Shown: positions 9,594 through 19,293 of the stretch, one piece after another
Numbering within the stretch: the stretch's first letter is position 1
How the letters are laid out: every line of letters begins with the position of its first letter
DNA from: Halomonas sp. CH40
Lineage (GTDB): Bacteria > Pseudomonadota > Gammaproteobacteria > Pseudomonadales > Halomonadaceae
Length of the DNA stretch: 64,000 bases
Assembly: GCA_041875495.1 (NCBI GenBank)
Contig: CP112982.1
Coordinates: 1,054,001-1,118,000, forward strand
Direction of reading: 5' to 3'
Position numbers and translations under genes: made by a program
Notes under the pieces: model-generated
Told to the model about the DNA's origin: nothing
Seen by the model: only the letters and a program-made list of their open reading frames with translations
Databases searched by the model: none

Positions 9594-10667
9594 TGTGGGG
9601 TCCCTGATGATCACATGGGCTATAGAAGTTATCCTCTATTGGCCGCTAGAGAGCTTCTACAGCAATGCACCCGGGAGCAGGTCTATAGACATCAAACTGC
9701 ATAAGCAAGCGATCACGACACCCATAATCCGTGCTGAGATTCAAGCAGCACCTGCCAATATCAGTGATAGTGAATTGGCGCGCCAGTTTAACGTGACCGA
9801 TTCGACGATCCGGCGTTGGCTATACCGTGACGATGTTCATGATCGACCGCACACACGGCGTAATCTGCTCGCTACCCTGACGCCTGAGCAGGAAGAAATT
9901 GTGATCGCTGCTCGTGAATTTCTGCGCCTTGGCTTGGATGACCTATTAATTGTGGCACGCGAGTTTCTGAATCCTCGTTTGTCGCTCAGCACTGCACCGT
10001 ATGCTCAAGCGGCGCGAGGTGCAGACACTGGCGGAACTCGCCCGACAAGATGCTGGCGATGACGGTAAGCCCCGGCACAAGCCGTTTAAGGATTATGAGC
10101 CGGGTTATATACACATCGATATCAAGCATCTCCCCCAGATGCCTGATGAACAGCACAAACGCTATTTGTACGTTGCCATTGATCGGGCCACTCGCTGGGT
10201 GTATCTAGAGGACAGGAACAGCCAATCTTCCAAGGATGCGAAAGCGTTCATGACGCGTGTAGAAGAGAAGGTGCCTTTCAAGATCCAGACGGTGCTGACC
10301 GACAATGGTAAATCGTTCACAGACCGCTTCACGCAGGCGGGTGAGCGACAACCGAGTGGCCGCCATCCTTTCGACCAAGTGTGCCAAAAGAAAGGCATTG
10401 AGCACCGTCTGATCAAACTTGGGCGACCTCAGACGCATGGCATGGTAGAGCGTTTCAATGGCCGTATTAGTGACGTTCTCGCCACCCGTCGGTATGAATC
10501 AAGCGAGGATTTGGAGCAGACACTGAAGCGCTACAATTGGCTTTACAACCACCATATCCCCCAGAAGGCACTGCACCATCAGTCGCAGATCTCAGCGATG
10601 AAGGAATGGTAAATTAAGCGGCCCGAGTTATTTAATAAACGGGTAATTAATCACGCGGGACCCGACA
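9594..10667 (+). mobile_element. IS481-family insertion sequence, transposase frameshifted
   Basis: Left end TGTGGGGTCCCTGAT and right end (reverse complement) TGTCGGGTCCCGCGT give imperfect terminal inverted repeats sharing TGT-GGGTCCC, the TGT...ACA ends typical of IS481. Length is 1074 bp. It contains a two-frame transposase (9700-10612). I see no convincing target duplication in the flanks. It interrupts the pseI duplicate. Confidence 0.75.
9703..10612 (+). pseudogene. IS481-family transposase, broken by a frameshift
   Basis: The first frame holds a helix-turn-helix part (AQFNVTDSTIRRWLYRDD-like region reading NVTDSTIRRWLY) and runs into REFLNPRLS; the second frame resumes as RSALHRMLKRREVQTL and carries the DDE integrase core: YIHIDIKHLPQ (first Asp), VLTDNGKSF (second Asp) and HGMVERFNGRI (Glu). 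The frame change is at about 9978-9985. IS481 transposases are normally a single frame, so this copy is probably inactive. The exact start is uncertain because the upstream reading runs into the pseI duplicate. Confidence 0.8.
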
Positions 10668-10691
10668 TATAGAAAAGAGCTAGCTTATATT

Positions 10692-11666
10692 ATGGAAAAA
10701 AAAGATGAGCGCAAGAAAATATGTATCATAGCACCATATTCTGGCACTAAGTCTGGTGGTAATCTTGTTCTTAGAAAAATAAAAAACCATCTTAATGGAA
10801 AAAATGAATGCACCATGCTTTACGCACCACCTTATTTAAGGGTTAAAGGTTATCGTTTTCTGTTCAGGCTTGCGAAGTATCTAAGATATATTTTGTCTGG
10901 TAACTTGTTTAAAAACAAAATTTATTTCTGTAAAACAGTGCCAGATGTTTTGTTTTTTTCTTGGCCTGACGACATTGAGTATGTGGAAGAAAAAAAAATT
11001 TGTAGAATCGTTCAAGTAGTACAGTCCGATGATATATGGGGAGCAGAAGTAGAAAATGTAATAAAGGTGAAAAATAAAGATAGCATTGAAAAGGTATATG
11101 TTGCTAAACACCTTGCCTCGGATAATGGAAAAGATTTAATAGTAAATTTATTTGAAATGCTAGGTGAAATTAATTCTGGAAGTGTTGGGAAAAGAGGGCA
11201 AATTTCTTCTTTTATATCAGGGGCTTGGTTTAAGGGAGCTTATTTAAACGACTATTACTCTAGGCTCTTAGCCAACGAACTTAATTTAGAATACGTTTCC
11301 TTCGGGCAGGGGGGAAGTTCCATTTCTGATCGCAGTCTGCCATACTTAAAAAAACCAGATTTGATAAATATTTTGTCGCAAAGTAAGCTGTTCATTTCTC
11401 TGTCGCATCATGAAGGTATGCCTATATTGGTTCTTGAAGCTATCGCATCAGGGACACTTTGTGTACTTTCTGATATCCCTGCTCACAGAGAAATCTTTCA
11501 TAACTTCCCTGAAAGAGTGTATTTATTAGATAGGTCAAAAAAAATCTCTGATTTGAAGGATGAGATAAAAATCAAATTAAATGATTTTGAAAATTTACCC
11601 CAGTTGAGAAGTATGAATGAAGAAGGTTATCAATCTTTTGATAAAATATTAGAGTGCATATTGTGA
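10692..11666 (+). CDS. Glycosyltransferase, GT4-like
   Basis: 324 residues, strongly AT-rich. The N-terminus KICIIAPYSGTKSGGNLVLRK is a GT-B acceptor-loop start, and the C-terminal LFISLSHHEGMPILVLEAIA with CVLSDIPAHREI is the E-x7-E donor-binding region of Glycos_transf_1/GT4 enzymes. It likely adds a sugar to the surface glycan from a nucleotide donor in the cytoplasm. Base composition unlike the flanking pse and galE genes suggests acquisition by transfer. Linkage and sugar cannot be inferred. Confidence 0.8.
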   Translation: MEKKDERKKICIIAPYSGTKSGGNLVLRKIKNHLNGKNECTMLYAPPYLRVKGYRFLFRLAKYLRYILSGNLFKNKIYFCKTVPDVLFFSWPDDIEYVEEKKICRIVQVVQSDDIWGAEVENVIKVKNKDSIEKVYVAKHLASDNGKDLIVNLFEMLGEINSGSVGKRGQISSFISGAWFKGAYLNDYYSRLLANELNLEYVSFGQGGSSISDRSLPYLKKPDLINILSQSKLFISLSHHEGMPILVLEAIASGTLCVLSDIPAHREIFHNFPERVYLLDRSKKISDLKDEIKIKLNDFENLPQLRSMNEEGYQSFDKILECIL

Positions 11667-12793
11667 ATCGAACTTTATTATTCAGAAGTCACTTGAAGTG
11701 GACTAGTTCAGTAAAAAGGTTTTTATATGAAACCCAAGCAACTGGCGCTCCTCCCAAGCGGAAGAAAGATAAAATAAAATTACTTATTATTGCGTTGTTG
11801 TCGATTGTCTCTCCTCAGGTCAATTTCAATAAATCATCCAATGTTTTCATCAGAGTGAAAAACAGACAAACTGAAGAAATAGCAAATAATTACTCATCAA
11901 TTTATATCGGAGGAGACAGAGAGGTTGGTTTTTACCAAATAATATCTGCGCTTGATATGCTTATAATAGATAAGAACTTCATGCCTAGGAGGTTAAGGAA
12001 GCTAGCTTTATTTTTGCTGCTAAACTGGATAGATGATAAAAAAACAAAGCTAATTGAAAAAAACTTCTATGTGTATCAAGACTTTTTTAATGGGGAGTCA
12101 TTTTTAGTATCTTATTTAGGGGTTGTGAATAGTTTTTCAGTTGGTTATCAACATGGGCTTATGCGCTCCAGTATTTTTAATAATTCTAACATATTTCCAT
12201 GCATTAGATGCAAAATACAAGTAGTTTATAACAATGCCTATAGAGAAAAATTTAGTAAAAAAAATCCTGACGCCTTTTATTTAGTGCATGGATTTCCGGT
12301 CGAGTGTTTGGGTGAAAATAATATAAAAAGGTATCCGGTTAAAAAGATTGTTTGGGTAAGCAATAGGGATATAGAAATTAACGATTTTCTAATAAATGGC
12401 CTTGCAGATGCTTGCAATGAAGCTGGTATAATATTTTTGATTCGGCTGCATCCAAGTGAATGTAAATCTACCTTCTTTAATAGAGGCTTTGAAATTCAAG
12501 AGAAAAATTGTGTGGATGAGGAGACTTTATATGTTGGGGAATTTTCAACTTTTCTCCCAGGAAAATATTATTCAGGAGTACTTGCTGTCGTCATATCGGA
12601 TCAACTGACAGATGAAGAAGTTAGTTTTTTCGCTGAAGGAAGTGAATCTGTTCCTATTACTGATTTTTCTTCGTTAATTGAAGCAATTAAAGAAAATAAT
12701 TTTGGCGATTTCATAGCATTAGAGAGAAGTTATGATGCTGGAAAAAAGTCTGAAGAGCTTCTTAAAACCATACGTAGACTTAAGAATAAATGA
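11654..12793 (+). CDS. Unknown protein of the surface-glycan cassette
   Basis: 379 residues beginning with GTG 11654 (a second GTG at 11663 is also possible), overlapping the previous gene by 13 bp. I do not recognise the family with certainty. Visible points are VGYQHGLM (near residue 171), reminiscent of polysaccharide/CDP-glycerol-transferase-type proteins where a QHG motif precedes the nucleotide-binding half, and FLIRLHPSE near residue 262, typical of the same fold. No signal peptide. Low GC and tight spacing place it in the imported glycosyltransferase cassette; a GT-B glycosyl- or phosphotransferase is my best guess. Confidence 0.55.
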   Translation: MHIVNRTLLFRSHLKWTSSVKRFLYETQATGAPPKRKKDKIKLLIIALLSIVSPQVNFNKSSNVFIRVKNRQTEEIANNYSSIYIGGDREVGFYQIISALDMLIIDKNFMPRRLRKLALFLLLNWIDDKKTKLIEKNFYVYQDFFNGESFLVSYLGVVNSFSVGYQHGLMRSSIFNNSNIFPCIRCKIQVVYNNAYREKFSKKNPDAFYLVHGFPVECLGENNIKRYPVKKIVWVSNRDIEINDFLINGLADACNEAGIIFLIRLHPSECKSTFFNRGFEIQEKNCVDEETLYVGEFSTFLPGKYYSGVLAVVISDQLTDEEVSFFAEGSESVPITDFSSLIEAIKENNFGDFIALERSYDAGKKSEELLKTIRRLKNK

Positions 12794-12805
12794 GTGAGAT
12801 TTTAA

Positions 12806-13726
12806 ATGGGTACTGTTCCAGATTTTTATTTGGTAATTCCACGTTTTTATGGCTATGAAACTATAATTCGTAAAGAAGCTCAAAGGCTTAATATATGTAG
12901 TAAGGTTGTTACTTACTCGAGGATGCCATTCGCAATCACCAAGATTTTGACGTTTTTAGGTTTAAGAAAAAATCTCAATTTAATGAAATTAAAAAGAATA
13001 AAAAAAGGGATTTCATCAATCAAAAATAAAAATGTATATGTAATACTAGTTTTAGGTCATGATATTTCGTCTGACGATATTGTTTTTCTCGCAGAAGCTG
13101 GAATAAAACCTATATTATATTTATGGGACAAAGTCTCTGATATAGATGAAATATCTTTAATTGATATGAAGAAATATAGCAGCATTGTTTACTCATTCAA
13201 CCCACAGGATTGCGTCAAATATGATCTTGACTACTTGCCTGTTTTTAGTATTGTTCCGGCATCGTTAGAAAGAAAAAACATCATTTTCAATGATGTTTTT
13301 TTTGGTGCGTTTTCGCAAGAGAGAGTGGGCGATTTAAATTCTCATATTTGCAAAGAAGCCAGCGATAAATTAAATATAATATTTCTTTCTACTAGAAGTT
13401 TTAAGACTTGGTTTAAAAATTTTAGGTGGGTTCTAAGTTGCCTTGTTAATGGTGCTTCAAGAAAAACAGTTTTTATATTATCTCCTGTGCCTTTTTCCGC
13501 AAAGATTTACTATTGGATTGCAGCGAGATCAGCTCGAATACTTGAACACCGTTCCTTAGATGATTCATCAGTGTCTCAAAGATATCTTGACTCTGAGAAT
13601 CTTGGTGTAGATTTCATTAACTTGGTAAAAAAACAGCGCAACGACAGTTCTCAATATGTGTCAAGGTATGAGAAAAATATAAATTTTGAATCATGGATAA
13701 ATAGAATTCTGGCTTCGGAGAAGTGA
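12806..13726 (+). CDS. Unknown, possible glycan-biosynthesis protein
   Basis: 306 residues, Lys/Ile-rich, 12 bp after the previous gene. The pattern DFYLVIPRFYGYE at the N-terminus, ILYLWDKVSDID near residue 107 and YSFNPQDCVKYDLDYLPVF around 130 is the style of lipopolysaccharide-type transferases in which an Asp/Cys-containing loop precedes a predicted donor half. I cannot assign a named family. It is the last gene of the low-GC block; 300 bp of AT-rich DNA separate it from galE. Confidence 0.5.
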   Translation: MGTVPDFYLVIPRFYGYETIIRKEAQRLNICSKVVTYSRMPFAITKILTFLGLRKNLNLMKLKRIKKGISSIKNKNVYVILVLGHDISSDDIVFLAEAGIKPILYLWDKVSDIDEISLIDMKKYSSIVYSFNPQDCVKYDLDYLPVFSIVPASLERKNIIFNDVFFGAFSQERVGDLNSHICKEASDKLNIIFLSTRSFKTWFKNFRWVLSCLVNGASRKTVFILSPVPFSAKIYYWIAARSARILEHRSLDDSSVSQRYLDSENLGVDFINLVKKQRNDSSQYVSRYEKNINFESWINRILASEK

Positions 13727-14026
13727 GATATATTATCTTTAAATTAATATTTCTGTATATTTCAGCAGCATATTAACGGTTTAATTTATAGCTTTACTCT
13801 CACTGACTGCAAAAACGATAATAACTTGAATCCGTGGGCTTTTTTTAAAAAAATAATTTAAAAAAAGAAAGATAGACCATTTTTCGTTTCATCCAAAATC
13901 ACGCCTGTTTTTTATAGTAAGTAATTGATGATAAAGATTTTATTCGAGGCTCTCACGGATTCAGTGATAAGGCATATCGAGTGCTTCAGAAGTTTATGGG
14001 TTTGTGACTGAAACTGAGAGGGCTTA
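13727..14026. other. AT-rich intergenic stretch before galE
   Basis: No credible gene. It contains an A/T inverted repeat with 11-bp perfect arms (CTTTTTTTAAA at 13839-13849 and its complement at 13857-13867, loop 7). This could be the terminator of the low-GC block but has almost no GC in the stem. GAGAGGGC upstream of ATG 14027 is the galE ribosome binding site. The AT-rich style ends here, marking the right edge of the low-GC cassette. Confidence 0.5.
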
Positions 14027-15040
14027 ATGAAGATTATGGTCACCGGTGGTGCTGGCTATCTCGGTTCCCACACCGTGCTGGAGTTGCTTCGCAATGGACA
14101 TAACGTTGTGGTGTTGGATAATCTTTGCAATTCCTCGCGAGAATCACTGCGAAGAGTGAAGCAACTGGCCGGAACAGATATGGTGTTTGTACAGGGCGAT
14201 ATTCGTGACCGGACTTTGCTGGATCGTTTGTTCAGTGAACATGCGGTCAAAGCCGTGATTCACTTTGCCGGGCTTAAGGCGGTGGGGGAAAGCATGCGGC
14301 AGCCGCTCACCTATTACGAGAATAACGTCACCGGCACCGTTACGCTGTGCCAAGCCATGAAGGCGGCTGGAGTCACGCGCCTGGTGTTCAGCTCTTCGGC
14401 CACCGTATATGGTGATGCCCACACCATGCCGCTGCATGAAGGCCTTATCACCGGGCTGCCCACCAACCCTTACGGCCGCTCCAAACTGATGGTGGAGGAG
14501 GTGCTGAGGGATCTAGCCGTATCGGATCCGCACTGGTCCATTGCGCTGTTGCGCTACTTCAACCCGGTAGGCGCCCATGCAAGCGGGCAGATCGGCGAAG
14601 ACCCTCAAGGCATTCCCAATAACCTGCTGCCCTATGTGGCTCAGGTCGCCGTGGGACGCCGAGAGTGCCTGGCGATCTATGGCAGCGACTACCCAACGCC
14701 AGATGGCACCGGAGTTCGAGACTACATCCATGTGATGGATCTTGCAGAAGGGCACCTGTGCGCGCTGAATGCCCTGGCAGAACGCCACGGAGTGCGCACT
14801 TGGAACCTGGGCACTGGCCAGGGACACTCGGTACTCGAGGTGATCAAGGCCTTTGAGGAGGCTTCGGGACGGGAGGTGCCCTATCGCATCGAGCCGCGCC
14901 GCTCCGGCGACGTGGCCTCTTGCTGGGCCGATGCGTCACTTGCCGAGCGAGAGCTTTGCTGGAAGGCCCGCCGCAGTCTGGGCGATATGATGGCCGATAC
15001 CTGGCGCTGGCAGCACAAGAACCCTGATGGCTATCGATGA
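14027..15040 (+). CDS. galE: UDP-glucose 4-epimerase
   Basis: 337 residues, the usual GalE length. NAD-binding VTGGAGYLGSHT at residues 5-16, SSSATVYG with catalytic Ser/Thr near 124, Y-G-R-S-K at about 149-153, and the RYFNPVGAHASG loop identify it. It interconverts UDP-Glc and UDP-Gal (some relatives also the N-acetyl forms) to supply galactose for the glycan. Base composition returns to the GC-rich style of the host. The ATGA at its end overlaps the next gene. Confidence 0.93.
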   Translation: MKIMVTGGAGYLGSHTVLELLRNGHNVVVLDNLCNSSRESLRRVKQLAGTDMVFVQGDIRDRTLLDRLFSEHAVKAVIHFAGLKAVGESMRQPLTYYENNVTGTVTLCQAMKAAGVTRLVFSSSATVYGDAHTMPLHEGLITGLPTNPYGRSKLMVEEVLRDLAVSDPHWSIALLRYFNPVGAHASGQIGEDPQGIPNNLLPYVAQVAVGRRECLAIYGSDYPTPDGTGVRDYIHVMDLAEGHLCALNALAERHGVRTWNLGTGQGHSVLEVIKAFEEASGREVPYRIEPRRSGDVASCWADASLAERELCWKARRSLGDMMADTWRWQHKNPDGYR

Positions 15041-16200
15041 GAGCAGTATTGCACTTGGGTATTGTGGGCCCGCTTGTATGGACCAATTTTTTTGTCTTTT
15101 GTCTGGATAGCTCCTTGAACGTAGAACTATTCTCCAAGTACTCCCGCCTGGGCGCCAGCAGTCGTCTACGCTCCTTGCAGTATCTGCCAGCATTGAAACA
15201 GGCTGGTATCAATGTGACTTCCTATGCCTTGTTTGATGATGAGTACCTGAAACATCTCTACGAAGGAAAAGGGCGCTCCTTGGTTTCTGTGGCTTGCTGT
15301 TATCTACAACGCATCAAGCAACTACGCAACCTTAAGCAGATTGATCTAATCTGGCTGGAGTATGAAGCACTGCCTTATATCCCATATTGGTTAGAGCAGG
15401 GGCTGCTGCCACGTGGTGTGCCGTACGTTGTGGATTATGATGATGCCGTATTCCATAACTATGATCTTTCTTCTCGGCGTTTAGTACGTTCCCTGTTGGG
15501 TCAAAAAATAGACAAAGTGATGGCCAATGCATCGGTAGTCATCTGTGGCAATAGTTACCTGGCTGAGCGAGCACACCAGGCCGGTGCAAAACAGGTTGAG
15601 CTAGTTCCTACCGTTGTCGATGCCGCCCGTTACTCTGTTTCCAATAAAATATGTCATGAGAAAAGCACACCACTTGTGATTGGCTGGGTTGGCTCGCCTT
15701 CCACTCAGCACTACGTGTTGCAGCTGAAACCAGTGCTAGAAGCGATGCATCGCAAATATGGTGTTCGGCTTGTGCTTGTAGGCGCGCATCCTGAGTTAGC
15801 TTTTCAGTTTGGCGAATTGCCGGTAGTGATCTTGCCCTGGTCTGAAGAGAGTGAAGCGCATTCAATAGAAAGTTTTGATATCGGTATTATGCCGCTGCAT
15901 GATGGCCCATGGGAGCGCGGTAAGTGCGGCTACAAGCTGATTCAGTATATGGCGGCTGGTAAACCAGTGGTCGCTTCCCCGGTGGGCGTCAATGTTGAGA
16001 TAGTTCAGCACTGGCAGTGTGGCGAGCTGGCCGAAAGTTCAGCACAGTGGAGTGATGCGCTTAGCCGCTTACTGGTGGACTCTTCATTACGCCAATCGCT
16101 AGGAAAACGGGGCCGACAAGCTGTAGAGCAGCATTATTCATTGCAGGCGCAAGCACCCCTGTTAGCCAACATTCTTTTAAACGCAGGAAGGAAAGGCTGA
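15037..16200 (+). CDS. Glycosyltransferase, GT4-like
   Basis: 387 residues if read from the ATG overlapping galE (ATGA). The family motif KYSRLGASSRLRSLQYLP normally lies at the very N-terminus, so TTG 15115 (361 residues, GGAT six bases upstream) may be the true start. The C-terminal half shows IGWVGSPSTQHYV, FDIGIMPLHDGPWERGKCGYKL and YMAAGKPVVASPVG, a standard GT4 donor site. A cytoplasmic transferase for the polysaccharide repeat unit; substrate unknown. Ends two bases before asnB. Confidence 0.85.
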   Translation: MRAVLHLGIVGPLVWTNFFVFCLDSSLNVELFSKYSRLGASSRLRSLQYLPALKQAGINVTSYALFDDEYLKHLYEGKGRSLVSVACCYLQRIKQLRNLKQIDLIWLEYEALPYIPYWLEQGLLPRGVPYVVDYDDAVFHNYDLSSRRLVRSLLGQKIDKVMANASVVICGNSYLAERAHQAGAKQVELVPTVVDAARYSVSNKICHEKSTPLVIGWVGSPSTQHYVLQLKPVLEAMHRKYGVRLVLVGAHPELAFQFGELPVVILPWSEESEAHSIESFDIGIMPLHDGPWERGKCGYKLIQYMAAGKPVVASPVGVNVEIVQHWQCGELAESSAQWSDALSRLLVDSSLRQSLGKRGRQAVEQHYSLQAQAPLLANILLNAGRKG

Positions 16201-16202
16201 CG

Positions 16203-18203
16203 ATGTGTGGCATTACAGGTTTTTGGGGTCACTCTGCGCCGCAGGAGAATATTGCACGCCATATGGCCTCGCAGATTATTCATCGTGGCCCTGATGACGT
16301 TGGTACCTGGTGCGAAGAGCAAGTAGGGCTAAATCTTGCCCACCGGCGCCTCTCCATCCTCGATCTCTCCCCAGCGGGCCATCAGCCCATGCACTCGGCG
16401 TGTGGGCGCTATGTGATGGCGTTTAACGGCGAAATTTATAACCATCTGGATATTAGGCGTGAGCTGCAGGAAGTAGAGGGTGAACAAGTTCAGTGGCGGG
16501 GTCATTCGGATACCGAGACCCTGCTTCAGGCGGTGGCACACTGGGGCATTGAAGAAACACTAAAGCGCTGTGTGGGCATGCTGGCCATTGCACTGTGGGA
16601 TCGTAAAACGCACACGCTGACGCTGGCACGTGACCGCTTTGGCGAGAAGCCGCTTTACTATGGCTTTGCCCAAGGTGTCGGTAATGATGATGGCGATATT
16701 ACTGGGCGTGGCCCCTTGCTGTTTGGTTCAGAGCTTAAGGCCTTAATGGCTCACCCAGAGTGGCAGGGAACTTTAGCTACTGAAGCGTTGGAGGGTTATC
16801 TGCGCTTTGGCTGCGTGGGGGGCGGGGCGTGTATCTTTCAGGGCGTGGCCAAGTTGCCGCCGGGGTCTCTGCTGACCATCACTCATGCTAATGTTCAAGC
16901 GGGTCGGTTGCCAGCGCCTGTGCAGTGGTGGTCAGCAGAGCAGGCGGCGCGGGCTGCCATGGCAGAACCGCCATTGGCCTCACCAGAAGCAGCTATTGAT
17001 GCGGTAGAGAAGGCATTGGGCAACGCTGTGCGAAGCCGCATGCTGTCTGATGTGCCTTTGGGGGCTTTTCTCTCCGGCGGTATTGATAGCTCGCTGATTG
17101 TGGCCCTGATGCAGCGCCAGTCTGAGCACCCGGTGCGCACCTTCTCGGTAGGTTTTGATGATGCCCGCTATGATGAATCCCGGCATGCAGAAGCCATTGC
17201 CAGCCACCTTGGCACACAGCACCTGACGCTGAATGCCACCTCAACTATGGCGCTGGATCTTGTGCCAAGCCTGCCAGAACTCTACGACGAGCCCTTTGCC
17301 GATTCCTCCCAGCTGCCTACTGCTCTGGTGTCACGCTTGACCCGTGAGCACGTGACAGTTGCTCTCTCCGGCGATGCGGGTGATGAGCTGTTCGGCGGTT
17401 ATAACCGCCATTTATGGGTACCGCGCATTTGGCACAATCTCAAACGTTTGCCGTTACCGGCGCGGCGTGCTCTGGCGATGACGCTTAAGGCAATCCCTTC
17501 CCACCGTTATGATGCGTTGATGCGCATGGGGGGTAGGGTGATGCCCAAGCGGTTTCAGATGCGCACCTTTGGTGAGAAACTGCATAAGCTTGCTGCCGTG
17601 CTGGAAAGTTCTAGCGAGCGGGCGCTATTTGCTGGCGTGGCCTCAATGAACCGCCAGCCCGCTGCGCTGATGAACAATGCTGGCCAGAATGCGCAGCCGG
17701 AAGCTCTTTTCCCGGCACTGGCTCACTTCAATAGCGTGGAGTGGATGCTGCTGATGGATACCCTTCACTATATGGTCGACGACGTGCTGGTCAAGGTGGA
17801 TCGCGCCAGCATGGCCTCTAGCCTGGAAGTACGCGTGCCTTTCCTGGACCCAGAAGTGTTTCATACTGCCTGGCGCATCTCCGCTGAAACCAAGCTCAAG
17901 GATGGCCAGGGCAAGTGGGTATTGAGCCAGCTACTCTACCGCCATGTGCCCCGCGAACTGATAGAGCGCCCCAAGATGGGCTTTGCCGTGCCCCTGGATG
18001 ACTGGCTGCGCGGCCCGCTGCGTGAGTGGGCGGAAAGCCTGCTTACCCCCGCCAGCTTGCAGGCGTTACCCATGCTGAATGCCTATAAAGTGCGCAGGCT
18101 TTGGCAGGCGCATCTTAAAGGCCAGGGCCACCATGCCCAGCAACTTTGGGCGGTGTTGCAGCTGCTGGCGTGGCAGCGGCGCTGGCGTCCAAGCCTGCCA
18201 TAG
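16203..18203 (+). CDS. asnB: Asparagine synthase-like glutamine amidotransferase
   Basis: 666 residues. The N-terminal Ntn-hydrolase glutaminase begins MCGITGFWG with nucleophile Cys2 and has RRLSILDLSPAGHQP and FNGEIYNH; the C-terminal synthetase has the PP-loop FLSGGIDSSL near residue 290 and LSGDAGDELFGGYNRH near 385. This is the long AsnB subtype often found in capsule and O-antigen loci, where it is thought to amidate uronic acids or other carboxylates instead of aspartate. The nearby TviB-like, Ugd and UDP-glucuronate epimerase-like genes fit such a role (inference). Confidence 0.88.
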   Translation: MCGITGFWGHSAPQENIARHMASQIIHRGPDDVGTWCEEQVGLNLAHRRLSILDLSPAGHQPMHSACGRYVMAFNGEIYNHLDIRRELQEVEGEQVQWRGHSDTETLLQAVAHWGIEETLKRCVGMLAIALWDRKTHTLTLARDRFGEKPLYYGFAQGVGNDDGDITGRGPLLFGSELKALMAHPEWQGTLATEALEGYLRFGCVGGGACIFQGVAKLPPGSLLTITHANVQAGRLPAPVQWWSAEQAARAAMAEPPLASPEAAIDAVEKALGNAVRSRMLSDVPLGAFLSGGIDSSLIVALMQRQSEHPVRTFSVGFDDARYDESRHAEAIASHLGTQHLTLNATSTMALDLVPSLPELYDEPFADSSQLPTALVSRLTREHVTVALSGDAGDELFGGYNRHLWVPRIWHNLKRLPLPARRALAMTLKAIPSHRYDALMRMGGRVMPKRFQMRTFGEKLHKLAAVLESSSERALFAGVASMNRQPAALMNNAGQNAQPEALFPALAHFNSVEWMLLMDTLHYMVDDVLVKVDRASMASSLEVRVPFLDPEVFHTAWRISAETKLKDGQGKWVLSQLLYRHVPRELIERPKMGFAVPLDDWLRGPLREWAESLLTPASLQALPMLNAYKVRRLWQAHLKGQGHHAQQLWAVLQLLAWQRRWRPSLP

Positions 18204-18255
18204 GTTTTCTATTTAAAGTGCTGCCCCTGCAGCCTTTGTTTTGTAAGTGAGCGTT

Positions 18256-19293
18256 ATGCTGCCTTATTGGTTGTTTTTTTTAATACCCGCCGTTGGTGTG
18301 CTTTCCAGACAACGTTTGAACGCCCGCTCTCAGCCTGTGATGTGGTGGCTGGTGGGTAGTTTGTTTACCTTGGTGATAGGTCTGCGCTTTCAGGTCGGCG
18401 CCGATTGGTTTTCTTATCTTGCTTATGTAGATCGCGCCGCTGCTATGTCTCTGTTGGAAGTGGTTACAAACGGCGACCCCGGTTATTACCTGCTTAATTG
18501 GCTAGCAGTAAAGTTAGGCGGCAATATCTACTGGGTTAATTTGGTCTCTGGCGCAATTTTAATGGCGGGGATTGTTGCCTTTGCGCGCCGTCAGCCCTTG
18601 CCCTGGCTGGCGCTGCTGGTGGCTGTGCCTTACCTGATTATTGTGGTGGGTATGGGGTACACCCGTCAGGCTGTCGCCTTGGGGTTTGTGTTGTTAGGCC
18701 TGGTGGCGCTGGGCGATGGCCGTGTTCGTACTTTTGTGTTTTGGGTGCTGATTGGGGCGGCGTTTCATAAGTCAGCGGTGCTGATGTTACCGGTGGCAGG
18801 CTTGGCGGCTAGCCAGAGCCGCTTTATATCCCTGGCTTGGGGGGCAGCTGCTTCCTTAGTTGGTGGCTATCTATTTTTGTTTGATTCCGTAGACCAGCTA
18901 TGGGCTAACTACGTAGAAGCGGATTATCAATCTCAGGGTGGGCTAATACGGGTACTGATGAACGCCGTACCGGCCATTATGTTTTTGCTGTTTAACCGGC
19001 GAATGCGCTTAAATCGATCTGAACAGCGTTTATGGTGGTGGATGTCAGTATTCGCTATTGCTTGTATTCCCTTAGTGGTGCTGTCATCTACAGCCACGGA
19101 CCGTGTTGCGCTTTATTTGATTCCACTGCAGTTGTTTGTATTTTCGCATTTACATCTTATTGTCAGTGGCGGTACTAGCCGAGGTTTTATTGTTTTAGGG
19201 GTCGTGGCCTATTACACCTTGGTACAGGCAGTCTGGCTGTTCTTTGCCGCCCATGCCTATGCCTGGTTGCCTTACCGCGTGGTGGGTCTTTGA
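18256..19293 (+). CDS. EpsG-like polysaccharide polymerase, multi-spanning membrane protein
   Basis: About 345 residues, mostly hydrophobic, with some ten predicted membrane segments. The N-terminal part RFQVGADWFSYLAYVDRA and the later GMGYTRQAVALGF are the conserved EpsG/Wzy-type motifs. Such proteins polymerise lipid-linked repeat units on the periplasmic side. ATG 18256 is preferred over GTG 18247. Its stop shares a TGATG with the next glycosyltransferase, implying translational coupling. Confidence 0.8.
   Translation: MLPYWLFFLIPAVGVLSRQRLNARSQPVMWWLVGSLFTLVIGLRFQVGADWFSYLAYVDRAAAMSLLEVVTNGDPGYYLLNWLAVKLGGNIYWVNLVSGAILMAGIVAFARRQPLPWLALLVAVPYLIIVVGMGYTRQAVALGFVLLGLVALGDGRVRTFVFWVLIGAAFHKSAVLMLPVAGLAASQSRFISLAWGAAASLVGGYLFLFDSVDQLWANYVEADYQSQGGLIRVLMNAVPAIMFLLFNRRMRLNRSEQRLWWWMSVFAIACIPLVVLSSTATDRVALYLIPLQLFVFSHLHLIVSGGTSRGFIVLGVVAYYTLVQAVWLFFAAHAYAWLPYRVVGL

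Noticed and set aside
13839..13867. A/T inverted repeat as a terminator of the low-GC cassette
   Set aside because: Stem has almost no GC pairs and would be too weak; listed only as part of the intergenic description.
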